Assembly: GCF_020360975.1 (NCBI RefSeq)
Contig: NW_025408671.1
Coordinates: 4,216,001 to 4,280,000, forward strand
Source of the DNA: Hirsutella rhossiliensis
Lineage: Eukaryota; Ascomycota; Sordariomycetes; Hypocreales; Ophiocordycipitaceae
Length of the DNA: 64,000 nt
Direction: 5' to 3'
Shown here: positions 44,777 to 57,577 of the stretch, piece by piece
How the letters are laid out: each line of letters begins with the position of its first letter
Numbering within the stretch: position 1 is the first letter of the stretch
Program-made: the position numbers and the translations under genes
The notes under the pieces: model-generated
Told to the model about the DNA's origin: nothing
Database searches by the model: none
Seen by the model: only the letters and a program-made list of their open reading frames with translations

Positions 44777-45184
44777 TTTAACGGGGGCATCTATACCCTA
44801 AGGAATATATAGCCCGCGTAGCAGTGTCTTTGGCAGGGTCCTTAGCAGGGTCCTTAGCAGGATCCTTGGCAGAGTCTCTGGCTAGCCCTCTTCTTAATTA
44901 GATGATCCCTTGGCCCCTGTTCGTCTAGGGAAGAAGGAGGGAAAATTCGGTCTATAAAAGAGGTCTCTTTTCCTCCTTAGCTAGCAGACGGCATTAGCAT
45001 TATCTTCTTCTATATCCTCTTTTGCTAATATACCTTTTTGGCCCTCTTTGTCTTTGCCTTGCCTTACTTAGTGCTTTCTCGTTTCCTTCGTCCCCCTTAG
45101 ACCCCCTCGTCCTTCGGTATCTAGCTGCTGCTATTGCCGTTAGCGTAGGTATATCTTTAGGTATATACCGTAGTTACCGTTAAA
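44777..45184 (+). repeat. Right LTR of the coding-free element
   Basis: Preceded by a purine stretch (TAGAGGAG) and followed by the CTAC target duplication at 45185-45188. Confidence 0.85.
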
Positions 45185-48100
45185 CTACCTATATATAACT
45201 AAAAGTACTATTCTAGAATATATAAAAGAGATATAAGCTAGCTTAGTTAGCGCTTTACTACTAAGCTAGCTTTAACTTAATAGTACTATAGGAAGTAAAA
45301 GCTATACTAAGAAGCAGCCCCCCCCCCCCTAGAGCGGCGCCCTATAGCTTAGTCTATAAGGAGGGGAGGTATATACTTTATATATATAAAAGGCTTAGGC
45401 TAGGGACTTAGTCGCCTTAGTCTAAACTAAACTAAAGTAAGGTAATTTTTAAGGATAGTATTAAACTATAAGTAATTTACTTACTACTAAGGGCCGCGAG
45501 GGCTAGAGCGTTATATAACCTAAGTATAATTAAACTAAAGTACTTTATAGTAATAGTAAGGGACTTTAATATTTATTACTTACTCTAAGATAGATATAAT
45601 AGAACTTTAAATAGCATAATATAACTTATATAAGAGGTAATAAGACTATAACTTAAACTTACTACCTTAAGAAGGGAGTATATAAGATTTTTCTATAGTT
45701 AAAGGGATAGTACTATTAACCTAACTTAAGTAACGCTAAAGACTAAAATATAATATACTAGGCCTAACCTAGACCTAACTAGGTTAGACTATATCCCTTA
45801 GACTATTATACTATAGGTCGATTACTAGGCCTAAGTACCTAAACTAGCCCTAAGGTAAAAAGAAGTAAAAGTAAAGCTAGTTAAAGCTAAGACTATATCT
45901 TAGCTAGGACTATACTAGCTAACGCTTTAAACGCTTAAGGATATTAACTAAGACCTAGACTATATCTTTACTACTTTAGTATAGATTATAATAGCTATAG
46001 TTCCGCGCTAAGGGCGAGTATTACTTAAGGGCAACGTATAGTTTACCTTAGAGGTAAGGAGGGCAATAAAAGAGGCTAAGAAGGTAAGGAGGAAGTATAA
46101 ATAGGAAAGGAGTAAGGTAAACTAAGAAGACTTATATAAGGCGGCTATAGCTTAAAAGTAAACCGTTTATAAGGTAAGGAGGGCTTACTAGCGTAAGTTC
46201 TTAAAGGAATTTAGCGCTAATAATACTAAGCTCTAAAACGTAAAGAAGTAAGCTAAACTCTATAGTAAGCTATTACTAAAACTAATATATATCCCGCCGC
46301 TAGTTAAGGAAGGTAAGGACTAACTAATAAAAACCTTTAAAGAGAAGGCTTAGATATTAGCCGCTAAGTTCTTCTTATTAAAAGCTAGTATAACTTAAGG
46401 GCTACCTTAGCTTATAGCTAAGGCGACCCTTATAGTTAACTAATAAATCTAGCTAGCTAATATTATAGTAGCGCTAAGTAAGATAGTAAGCTAGAAAGTA
46501 ATAGGTTTAAATAGCGTCCCCTTAAAGTTTATTAAGAAGTATAGCCTAGCCTTAGTCTAGCGACTAGCTATAATCTTTAATACCTATACCTAACTCTTAT
46601 ATTTCCTAGGTTAGTTCTATAATATAAACGTAGTAGTTATTTAAAAGCTAAGTAAAAGGCTAGAAGCTTACTATATAGTAAGGGGATAGAGACTAATTTC
46701 CCTCTTACTTATAGTAAGAAAAGTACTTAAGTAAATACTAGCTTAAGGATTATAGGAGTAGTAAAGGCGAACGGTAACCTATTAAATAGATAAATAAGGA
46801 ATAGGAGGGAACGCTTTATAGAGGCGGCGATCCTATTAATAATAAACTAGTACGCGCGACTTAAGCTTAAAAGGGCATCGTATTATTCTTATAGCTAGAT
46901 ATTAAGAGCGTATTTAATATAGTTAACTATAATAAGCTTATAAAGGAAATAAAGCTTAAGAGATACCTTAGATAGCTTATAAGCTTAATATAGAGCTTTA
47001 TAAGTAATAGAAAATTAACCTTTTACTTTAATAGGAGGACCTTAGAGCTAACTTAGGTACTAATAAGAGTCCTTTAAGGCTCCCCTTTATCCTTAATCTT
47101 ATTTCTATACTATATAACCCCTTTATATAAAAGGCTTAGTATAATATATAGTATTTATACTATTAGCTTCGCTAACGATATAAATATAATTAGTATTAGA
47201 CCTAATAAAGCTACTATAATAGTATACTTAAAGGAAGCTTAAAAGGTATATATAAAGTAAGCGACTAAGTTTACGGTTACTTTTAAACTATTAAAGAGCG
47301 AGTTAATATACTTTATATAAAGGAGATAAGCGATAACGACGCTAGTTTACCTTAAAGCTAATATAGTAACTCCGGTCTAAGAGGCCCGCTTATTAAGGGT
47401 TTAGGTATACTAGAAACTATATTAAAAGGTATACCTAAAATAGCTCTAAGTAAAGTTAAAGCGCTAGACTATAGCCCTAACTAAGCTTACGGCGTCTATA
47501 TAAAGCTATACCTTACTACGCGCTAAGGAAGTCTATAGTAAGGTAATCTAGTCCTTAATCTCTTATACTATAGTTATATTTTATAAGATAACGCCTACGG
47601 AAGGGAAACTATATAAGATCGCGCGGGACCTTACCTAAGACTAGTTAGCTTACCTTTAAGTAGTAATACGCGCCTACCGCGTAACTATAGTCTACTAAGT
47701 TAAAGCGGAGGTATAGGTACCTTTAATTGACCTTTACCTAAACTAAAGAATAATAAATACCCTTTAAAGGCTAGAGGACTTAAGGCTCTTAGGCTAAATC
47801 TAACGCGCGTTTAACGCGGTCGCGGGTATACTTAAAAAAAGGCAACGCTAAAGAGAGAGCAAGCCCTTAGTAGTACTACCTCTAGGTAGACCCCCCCTTA
47901 TAAAGGAGTTAAGGGGGGTCTAGGGCTAGATAAGATTAGACGACCTCTTAAATAAAGCTAAGTCGCTTAAAAGGCTAAATAAGGAATAGGCCGCTTAATA
48001 AAACGCTAAGGAAGATATAATTTAATAATACTAAACTACCTTTTACCTTACTAACTTCTTACCTTAGTTTAATAAAGCGATAACGCTAAACCGTTATAAG

Positions 48101-48347
48101 GGCCTCCTTAAGTATATTAGTATAATAATTACTTAGATATATATAAGAAAGATCGGGCTTAATAACTTCCTCTTTAACTAATAGGTCCTTAGTATAGTTT
48201 TACTAATATATACCTATAAATAAAAGTAAAATACTATCTATTATATAATAATTAACTATTTATTAATAGTAAAAGTAAGGGAGTCCTTTATAATATAAGC
48301 TTAGGATATAAGTAACGTAAGAGTAGGCCTTTAAGGGAAAAGGATAG

Positions 48348-48814
48348 TTTAATAAGGGCATCTATACCCTAAGGAATATATAGCCCGCGTAGTAGAGTCT
48401 TTAGTAAGGTCCTTAGTAGGGTCCTTAGTAGGATCCTTAGTAGGATCCTTAGTAGAGTCTCTAGCTAGCCCTCTTCTTAATTAGATAATCCCTTAGCCCT
48501 TATTTATCTAGGGAAGAAGGAGGGAAAATTCGGTCTATAAAAGAGGTCTCTTTTCCTCCTTAGCTAGTAAATAGCATTACTATTATCTTCTTCTTTTATT
48601 ATTAGCATCGATATCTTCTTTTATTAGTATTATCTTCTTCTATATCCTCTTTTACTAATATACCTTTTTAGCCCTCTTTGCTTTTACCTTGCCCTACCTA
48701 GTACTTTCTCGTTTCCTTCGTCCCCCTTAGACCCCCTCGTCCTTTAGTATCTAGCTACTACTATTACCGTTAGCATAGGTATATCTTTAAGTATATACCG
48801 TAGTTACCGTTAAA
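48348..48814 (+). repeat. Solo LTR of the same coding-free family
   Basis: 467 bp, with the same order of blocks as the 408-bp LTRs. It has one extra GGATCCTTAGTA unit and a duplicated TATCTTCTTC segment (about 48,580-48,650). Ends are TTTAAT...CGTTAAA. The 4-bp target duplication ATAG (48344-48347 and 48815-48818) supports a separate insertion followed by LTR-LTR recombination. Confidence 0.8.
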
Positions 48815-48818
48815 ATAG

Positions 48819-51170
48819 TAGTGCTACTAGCGTAATAGTTCCTTCGCTTAAGTAAGCTCTATTAGTTTAACCTAGCTTAAAGGCTATATATAGATATATT
48901 AAATAATAGGACTAAGGTCGCGCTAAAGATAAAGTAGCTTTAACTAAGACTACCTTAGCTAACTACTTCCCTTATTAAAGCGATCTAGGAAAGGAGAGGA
49001 CTTATAATAATAAGACTATAACTTTAATTAAACTAGACCTAAACTAAGTATAAACCTTACCGATTAAACTATAGACTAAATAAAACTAATATAACCTAAT
49101 TAAACCGACCTTAATAGCTATAGAATAAGACCTACTATTAAAAGACTATAACTAAATAGGACCTAACTTAAAACTAAACTAAGATAGAGCTAATAACTAG
49201 CCCCCCTTAAACTATAACCCTAGCCTAGCTTATTAGTAATAACGTCTACCTTATTATTATAGTAAGAATAATAAGACCTTCTTAAGGTAGTATATAAGGT
49301 ATAAGAGGGAGTAATCTAAGGCTTATAAGGAGTATAAGGACTACTACTACTATAAGAAGCCTAATAATAACTAGTTAAACCTAACTTTAAACCTAAACTA
49401 AAGCTAGCCTAGATAGCTAGCTTATAAGATAGAGTAATAACTAAGGTCTATACTAAGATAAGACTTATACTAGCGGGGGTATAGATATATTTACTATAGC
49501 CTATACTATAACCCTAGATTTAATTAAGGTTAAGACTAGTAATAATCTTAGCTAAGACTAAACTATAATAGCTATAAAGATACTATTAAATAAAGTTAAG
49601 AGCGCTAGTAAGATTAATAAGTAATATAAAATAAGGACGCTTTAAGGCGGGCTTAGCGCTAAGAGAACTACTAGGCTATAGCTTAGCGTCGGAACTAATA
49701 AAAGGAGATATAGTAGGCTCCTAAGCTAACTTTATAATAACTATAGGTATAGCGATAACGATAAACTCCTTAGCCTTAGCCTTAAATAGGGCCTTAAATA
49801 TAGTAGCTACCTTACCCTTACCTTTACCTTTCTCTTTATTAAAAAGGACTAAGGCTAAACTAAGCTTAGTAAGATTAAAACTACTATCCTCGCTATTAAA
49901 GCTATTACTAGTAATAAAATAGAAATAGTTAGTAAGATCGTTAACTACTATAAGAGTCTTCTAAGTAACTAAGAGTAACTTAGGCCCGACCTAAGCTAAG
50001 GTCTTAGTAGTATTGCTAAACTTACTTAGGTACTTCTTTAAGGACTTATATATATAGCGGGTATTATTTATAAAATAGGTAAAAGCTAATATAAGCGTCT
50101 TAATATTCTTAGCGACTATAGCTAGACTAAGGGTAGACTCGCTTAACGCGCTCTTACTTTTAGCGGTAAGGGCCTTTTAACTAATATAAATATAAGTTTT
50201 TAAAGTAGTATAATAAAAGCGCTCTTATACTAAACCCTTAATAAGGGAGGGGCTATCGACCTTAGACTATACTTAGTAAAGGGTATATATAGCCTCCTTA
50301 CCCTTAAAGGTAATCTAGAATATAGATTAGTACTAAACTTAGATAGTACTATAGCGGGAAGGGGTTACTTACTTAGTAATAAGACTAGTTAAAGTTAGCG
50401 TAAGCGATATATACTTTAGCCTTTATAGCTATTAAAGTTAGCTAAAAATATTAAAAGTAAGACTAACCTAAGATAAAACTAGGATTAATACTTATAAGAC
50501 TAGTTTTAATAGCTAGTAAAGGACTTATAAGTAAGCTTATTAGTAAGACGCTTAATATATATAAAATATAGAATAAAGCGCTTTAATCTTACTATAGTAG
50601 TAACTTTCTTATAAGGAGGGGGTTTTAAAGGAAGCGAGCTACTACTACCTAAGTTAGCTTCTTAGTTAGATATTACGACGCGGCGATAAGTAAACTAAAT
50701 ATAGTACTAAGGAGACCTAGAGTTATAGAAATAAGGTAAGCGAGGTAGTAGTTAGGCCTATAAAAGATATAGATAATAAAGAGATAAAAGGAGGTATAAA
50801 TAAAACTAAGGGGGGGAGGGTAGGTATATATATATATAAGCTAAGCGCGTATAATTAGTAACTATATAATAAAAAGTAAATATAAGCCGCCGCGCCCTTA
50901 AAGAGAGACTACTACCTATAACCCTATGCCTAGGCTAGTAAGCTTAGGCCGCGGCCGCTTAGTATAATAGCGGCTATAGCCTAAGAGGGCCTATACTAAG
51001 ATATAATAGTATAAGAGGAGCTTATAGTAGCTAGCGTAAATTTCCTATATACTACTACTATAACCTTATTTAAAGTAGACCTATACTAAAAGAGGGGAGG
51101 GTTTTCCCTTAAGTACTTTAGTTTTTCCCTCCTATTTAATATTAAAGTTCTAGATACCTTTAGCTAGGTC
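48819..51170. other. RIP-mutated repeat DNA of uncertain type
   Basis: AT-rich and CA/TG-poor. Minus-strand reading at about 49,730-50,170 gives long stretches with few stops, including a Lys/Gly run (NKEKGKGKGKV), and could be a LINE ORF1 in the opposite direction. I cannot assign it. GC-rich islands lie near 50,900-50,960. Confidence 0.4.
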
Positions 51171-51179
51171 CTTAGTATA

Positions 51180-54100
51180 ATCTTAATAATTAATAATAAT
51201 AATACTATATAATAAAAATATAAAGAAATAATATTAATAATAAATTAAAGAAGAATACTTAAATAAAATAAATAAGGACTAAGTAAAAAATAAGGTATAC
51301 TATCTATAAAAAAGCTATAAACTAGTACGATATAATAAGATCTAAGGACCTTATATATAGTAATAGTAAGTTATAGTAACTAAATAGTATTAAATATCTA
51401 AATTATAAGATATTATATATATATACTTTTAGACTATAGTATAATAAGTAATTATGTTTTACCTAGAGTTATTAATTATTATTAACTTATATAAAGATAT
51501 AAGAAAGATCTATATAAACTTATAAATATTAAAAGAGAGGCCTTTAACTATAATAATAGAATTATTAATATAAAGATTAATTACCTTAATATTAATATCT
51601 AGGGTTATAATAAATAAGTTAACTTTAATATTATAGATATTAAAAAATATAACCTTATATTAAGACTTTTATAGTTATAAGAGAGCAACCTATTAATTAA
51701 CTAGAAAACTAGCTAGCTATATTAAAATAAAGATATAAGTTTCTAAGACTAGTAGATTTAAAAGAAAGTAAATTTTTATAATAATTTAGCTATTAAATAA
51801 GATAAAAAAGATAACCGTTTAATTAAATTATTATAGGCTTTAGTAATATAAATAAAAATAATAACTAAACTAGCGGATATAATAAAATTAACTAATAAGA
51901 CTTATATACTAGCTAATATAGCTATATAACCTAGTATCTAATATAAATAGAATAAAGGATATAATATAAAGATCTAAAGAGTTATTACTACTTTAAGGAA
52001 AGATATTAAGTAAATTAATAAAGAGCTTTAGTTAAGAGAAACTAGCTCTTAAAAGAAAGAATAAAGCTTATTAAATAGAATAAAAAACATCCCTTAGAAA
52101 TACTAGAGATATAATAAACTCTTTAAGGAAGAACTTAAGATAGGGTTACTTAAATATAGCTAATAAGACTATAAAATTTATCTTAAGGATAGAATAACGC
52201 TAACGTTATATAAGATCTATAACTTAAACGAAAAGTAACTATAAACGCTATATAACTACCTTAATAAGAATCTATAAAAGGGATATATATAAACGTTAAT
52301 ATCTAAAGTAAGCTACTTAGTTATATTTATAATAAAGAAAAATAGTAAGCTATAACTAGTTATTAACTATAGATACTTAAACGATATTATAATAAAAGAC
52401 TAAATACTATTACCGCTTATATCGGAACTATAAGATTAACTATATAATAAAAAATAGTTTATAGCCCTTAACCTTAAAAGCGCTTATAACTTAATATATA
52501 TAAAAAAGGGATATAAATAAATAATAGCCTTTAAAATAAAGTTTAAACTATTTAAATATCTAGTAATACTATTTAGACTTATAAATATACTAGCTACCTT
52601 TTAATAGATAATTAATAATATCCTATATAAATACTTAGATATCTTTATAGTAGTATACTTAGATAATATCCTAATCTTCTTAAATACCTTAAAAGAATAT
52701 AAGGAATATATCTATAAGGTACTTTATATACTTTAAAATATAAAGTTACTAATTAAACTAAAGAAAAGTAAGTTTTATATATAGGAAGTAAACTTCCTTA
52801 AATATATAATCTTACTAAGATAGATATAAATATAATAAGATAAGATTAACTTAGTTAAAAAATAACTAACGCTAAAGAATATTAAGGATATATAAAGTTT
52901 CCTAGGATTTATAAATTACTACTAACGATTTATTAAAGATTTTAGAAAGATTATAGTACCATTATATAACTTAATAAAAAAGGAAAAAGAATTTATATAG
53001 GATAATAAAGCTAATAAAGCTTTTAAATATATTAAAACAATAATTATATAAGAACTAGTCTTAACTACCTTTAATTTAAAATAATAAATCGAACTTAAAA
53101 CCAATATATTAAACTTTACTTTAAGAGTATAAATCGGATAAAAAGATAATAAAGAAAGACTATAACCGATTATATTTTATTTAAAGAAGCTATATAGCAT
53201 AGAACTTAATTACCTTATCTATAGTAAAGAATTCCTTATAATTATTTAAGCTTTTAAGGAATTTTAATACTACCTTCTTAAAAGTAAGTATAAAGTTAAG
53301 GTTTATATAGATTATAAAAACATTTTATACTTTATAACTATATAATAGTTAAACGGACGATGGATTTAATAGGCCGAATATTTATTAGAATTTAACTATA
53401 AAATAATCTATAAAAAAGGAATAAAAAATAGTCGAGCTAATACCCTTAGTTAACGAAGTAACTATAATATAGGAGCACTTATAATAAAAAGATAGCTCTT
53501 AGAAATTAACGAAAATAGAAACTATTAATAATAATAGCTAAATATAATATTTAAAGTATAACTTAATAACTTAATATACTAAAAGATCTTAAAATAAATA
53601 AAAGAATATAAAGTACTAAATAAATATAATATAGAGTATTTAGAAGTTTTAATATATAAAAATAAAATCTAGATACTATTAGAATTATAAGATAAAGTTA
53701 TATAAGATATATATAAATATTTAATATATAAATACTAAGGAATCTAAAAAATAATAAAACGGATTAAATAATAATATAACTTTTTATAGCTTAAAGAAGT
53801 AATATAATAAGTTATTAAAGAATATAAACTTTATATATAAAGTAAAGCTAAATAATATAAACTATATAAAGAATTATAACCGCTATTAGTATTAAAGAAA
53901 CTATAGGATTTAATAGCTTTTAACTATATTATAAAGCTATTACTATTAAAAGAACTTATAACTAACGTTAAGTATAATAGTATATTTATTATTACTAATA
54001 GATTAATAAAGTATAGATACTTTTTACTATATAAAGAAGTAAGTAATATAAAAGAGCTAGTATATATACTCTTATAAATAATTATTAAGTAATATAAAAG

Positions 54101-54677
54101 AGCTAGTATATATATTCCTATAAATAATTATTAGTAATTATAAACTATTAAATAAGATTATCTTTAATAAAGGAAGTATACTTATAGCTAAATTTTAATA
54201 AGCTCTTATAGTATAATTAAGGACGAAATATAAGCTTAATATAGCTTATTACCTATAAATAGATAGATAAATAAAACGACTTAACTAAATACTTAAATAA
54301 TATTTATAATATTATATTAACTATAAATAAAACGATTAAGTTAAATAGCTATTAATAGTATAACTAGCTTATAATAGCTTAGTTATAAAAATAACTAAGC
54401 TCTTATTAATATACGCTAATTATAAATATAACCTAGAAGTATTTAAGGTTACTTAATAAGGGCTATAAGTAAAACGAGTAATACTATAAGTAAATTAACT
54501 ATAAAAATTATATAAAGAAATATAATAAGAACTTTAATTTATTAAAGAATAAATATCTACTTATTATAATTAGAAAAGATTATAAGGACTAATCTTTTAA
54601 GAGAGAGATATAGTTTACCTTATATAACGAAATATTAAAATAAAATAACTAAGTAATAAATTAGATTTTAAGAAACT
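51180..54677 (+). pseudogene. RIP-destroyed chromovirus protease/RT/RNase H/integrase
   Basis: RT at about 52,330-52,700 shows LVINYRYLND and the catalytic box VYLDNILIF, in which the second Asp codon is now Asn. Also seen: KFYIQEVNFLKYI and SFLGFINYY-RFIKDF. RNase H near 53,190-53,450 shows YSKEFLIIIQAFKEF and KVYIDYKNILYF. Integrase core fragments run to 54,677. The MULE follows, and the chromodomain resumes on its far side. Confidence 0.78.
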
Positions 54678-54685
54678 TATACTAT

Positions 54686-54825
54686 AAGTATTACTATTTG
54701 CATAGACAAAAGTCTCTATTTATATAGACGATCTACTTTTTCTGCGCGTACCCCGCCCGCCTAGCCCCCGCCACCCAATTTAGCTGCACTAACGTGGCAA
54801 AGGAGGGAGCCGCGCTAGCGTAAAG
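54686..54825 (+). repeat. Left TIR of the MULE
   Basis: Reverse-complement match to 57424-57569 with a few transitions and one short indel near the inner end. Confidence 0.85.
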
Positions 54826-54941
54826 ATTATACACACCTATAAGCCTAGGGCACCTTAATTCGTTCAAATAACGCATCTCCGCGATTATCGCGAGATATGC
54901 GCATATTGCGTCGTATATTGCGGCCCGGCTAATAGTCCGGC

Positions 54942-57345
54942 CTAGGCTACGTGGGCGTGGGCTGCGTAGCTGGGATAACCTCCTCTACCGACGAGGCCGG
55001 CGTAGCCCTTGCACCTCTGCCCCGTCTCCTCGAGATCCCCTTCCCGTGTATTTGCGCGCGCTCGCGATCTTCCTAATAACGGCCGGGTAGAGCCCTGACT
55101 GCCTCCTTTATCGATCTCGGCTTGTGTGCGCGTGCGGCGTACGCTGGCGTTGAGGCGGCGGGTGCTTGCCTGACTAGACCGCGGCAGCCGTCTCTGCGTG
55201 CCTCTAACCAACTGTGAGGCCGGCTGCGAAGCTAGCTGCGCGGCATCGTCGTCTTCGTCTCGATGTGGCCTTAGGTCTTGAGGCATAGGTAGGCTAGTGT
55301 TCTTAGCAACGCGAGGTCGGCCACGGAGGCTTTAAACGATATTAGGGTCTCGGATTCGAAGAAGTAGCTCGTCGAGATCCTAATAGTAAAGATTAGCGTA
55401 ATTCGTATATAAAAGGGGGGGCTTCTCTACTAGAGGCTTCTTAAGCTACTACCGAGGGTAAATATTATACTTCGTGAGCGGAACGTTAGCTTAAAGGCGT
55501 TAGAAGATCGTGTATATATAAGGAAGCCCTTGCTACTATATAAATCGACCCGTATAATGCGGCAGCGGCTATAACTCCCGCTCTTGCCTAGGCTCTAAGG
55601 GCATCGCGGCTAAGGTAAGCCGGTATTGCTTAGTAAGGAGGTTAACCGCTTAGTAGGTAAGTTTAACGTTTAGCTTGCCTAGCTATTTTTAGCTAAGATA
55701 AAGAAGCCGCTGCCTTAACTTTTAGCGGGCCGCCTCTTAGATATAGAAGCGTTCTTTATTCGCGATTATTTACTTTAACGTAGTGTATAGGTAGAAGAGA
55801 TCGCCGGTGCCTATAAGTAAATACGACTTTATATCTTTATATATAGTCTCAACTAGGCTATTAACCCTCTAGCCGAAGTTACGATAACGGCTAATATAGT
55901 AATAAGCCTACTACTCTCGCTATAGTATATATTCCTTAGAAATATATCTTATAATATAGCCTTAGTATTATCTATACTTATAATTAAGCGCCCGCTAAGC
56001 CGACTAAAAGCCTGCCTTAGTTAGGGCGTAGATAACGGCCTTCTAAGTAGTAAATATCCCCTCGCGGCTATAGTCTTTAGGTTATACGGGTTATACGTTT
56101 AAGATCTCGTCTTCGGCTTCTTCTTACGTAGCGACTCTGCCGAGGAAGATATTAGTAGGATCGTTAGCGCTATTAACGCCGTTAGCTTTGTTATCGTTAT
56201 TATCGTTATTATCGTTAACGCCGCCGGGCTCCTTTTAACGTAACTTAATTTTCGCGTTAATATTAGCGTTAATATAGTAAACGTAAAGTTATTGCTATAA
56301 CGAAGGGAAAACGCGTAAGAGTGCGTTTTTAAGGGCTTTTTCCTTGTCTATAATAACTATAGAAGGCGCCGGGACCCTAACTTTAAGGCGAAGCTCGTTA
56401 AGGCGTTTATAAAGCTACTAGAACCCTTCCTCCTTCTCTATATTAATAAGGCTAAAAGCGAAGTTAGCTATAGACCGTTAATTAGTAACTCTAGTAGCCT
56501 AGAAGAGATATATCTTAAACCGGTTCGTTTTATATGTATTATTAAGTCCTAAGACTTCTAGAAAGCGCTTCTATATCTGCTCGCACTAAGGGTATATCTA
56601 GAAGATAGCCTCGACCTTCTACTTATCGTTATCATCGCTAAATTTAACTATATGCTTAAGGCCGCCGCGTTAGAGGTGATCGATAAAGGCCTAGGTTGTA
56701 GTCTTGCTACTAAGGGCCGCGGCACGGATCTTCTAGCGGTCGTTATATATATCTCGCTAGCGGAAGAAGCTCTCTTTAGTAGAGTCCCTAATAATCGAGG
56801 CTATCTCGCGAGCTAGGAGGGCACGATGCTTAGAAAGGCTTCTCTCGAGCTCTTACTATGCTTAGGTTCGGCGGCGATAGACGTTATAAGCTAAAGGGTC
56901 GATTAATTGCCCGTGGTTATATTAACTATCGTTAACGCGAAAAGTCTACTTCTAGTAGGATCTCTTTATTGCGGATGCGATAATCTTAACGGGGCAGTTA
57001 AGCTTCTATAAGGAAGCTTTACGAAGGCCGCTGCTTAACGAAGCTCGTTAGAGGCCACGATCACAAACAAATATAACGTATATAGGTAAGACCTGCCCGT
57101 TGATCTTACGCTTGCGTGAGCTAGAGCTCTTAACGATAGCGGCGCTATAACTGCGATAGAAGCTCTAGAGGAAGTCGTAGAGCTCGTTAAAGGAGTTAAA
57201 GGTTGGCGAGGGCGGCAGAGGTGGAATTAGCAGCCCGACGAGCTCTTCGGCAGGCTGTTCGGCAGGCTGTTCGGCAGGCTGTTCGGCAGGCTATTCGGCA
57301 GGCTGTTCGGCAGGCTCTTCGGCAGGCTATTCGGCAGGCTCGTTG
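54942..57345 (-). pseudogene. MULE transposase (FAR1/hybrid-type), RIP-mutated
   Basis: From the right: a QPAE-repeat N-terminus, then a FAR1-like region (FIDHL-RGGLKHIVKFSDDN is further on) with TKESFFR and DNDK-KVEAIF. The DDE core is near 56,330-56,560: LGLNNTYKTNRFKIYLF (Asp-to-Asn in the usual GLDNTYKTN), ANFAFSLINIEKEEGF, and VPAPSIVIIDKEKALKNALL. The C-terminal 114 codons (55286-54942) are still an open frame, basic and Gln/Ser-rich (AAQLASQPASQLVRGTQRRL). Stops are mostly TAG where Trp or Gln is expected. Limits are approximate. Confidence 0.75.
57246..57341 (-). repeat. Eight-copy 12-bp repeat encoding QPAE in the MULE
   Basis: Unit TTCGGCAGGCT(G/C/A) eight times in perfect phase. 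On the minus strand it encodes (Gln/Glu)-Pro-Ala-Glu; two units carry TAG in place of CAG (RIP-type). Confidence 0.9.
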
Positions 57346-57423
57346 AGGATAAATCGTAGGTCCATCGCGAATAGCTTTACTTTGCGATGTAGGTGGGAAG
57401 GGCAGATTTCTCCCTTAGCGGGG

Positions 57424-57569
57424 CTTTACGCTACGCTTAGCGCGGCTCCCTCCTTTGCCACGTTGGTGCAGCTAAATTGGGTGGCGGGGGCTGGGCGGGC
57501 GGGGTACGCGTAGAAAAAGTAGATCGTCTATGCAAATAGAGACTTTTATCTATATAAATAGTAATACTC
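57424..57569 (-). repeat. Right TIR of the MULE
   Basis: Inverted copy of 54686-54825. Next to it is the TATACTAT duplication. Confidence 0.85.
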
Positions 57570-57577
57570 TATACTAT

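Larger units (their letters stand above)
42410..45184. mobile_element. Coding-free LTR element (LARD/TRIM-like), 2.8 kb
   Basis: Two 408-bp LTRs (42410-42817 and 44777-45184) flank 1.96 kb with no recognisable protein. Ends are TTTAACGG...CCGTTAAA, an 8-bp inverted pair rather than TG...CA. The target duplication is 4 bp, CTAC (42406-42409 and 45185-45188). The LTRs contain a TATA-like TATAAAAGAGG and a short GGGTCCTTAG(T/C)AG tandem array. The interior is rich in minisatellites and pyrimidine tracts. A short minus-strand frame pair at 44,028-44,376 shows Arg/Lys-rich repeats only. Confidence 0.78.
41720..48347 (+). mobile_element. RIP-destroyed non-LTR retrotransposon (Tad1-like LINE), itself interrupted
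   Basis: ORF1 zinc knuckles at about 41,890-42,090 have Cys codons changed to Tyr (TGY to TAY): YYNYYRYSYIAK and KGKDEYRAKKGKIPYNY. After the 42,410-45,184 insertion, the endonuclease appears near 45,541-45,597 (FIVIVRDFNIYYLL, from a GDFNxHHPLW-type block). RT appears near 47,070-47,200 (GSPLSLILFL, then SFANDINI, from FADDINI). The C-terminal region runs on to about 48,347. Tad1-type LINEs of filamentous fungi have this ORF1 (CCHC) plus AP-endonuclease/RT layout. Neither end is sharply defined, and no poly-A tail is seen. Confidence 0.72.
54686..57569 (-). mobile_element. MULE DNA transposon with 140-bp terminal inverted repeats
   Basis: TIRs at 54686-54825 and 57424-57569 match over about 140 bp, starting AGTATTACTATTT and including CTACTTTTTCTGCGCGTACC-type sequence. 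The target duplication TATACTAT is 8 bp (54678-54685 and 57570-57577); MULEs usually make 9 bp. Minus-strand translation shows a MULE/FAR1-type transposase with some stops. CA/TG is partly preserved, more at the ends than in the middle, so it is less RIPed than the surrounding chromovirus. Confidence 0.82.

Noticed and set aside
52922..53104. 60-codon minus-strand ORF in the repeat block
   Set aside because: Antisense frame of the RIPed RT region; open only because of AT-shifted composition.
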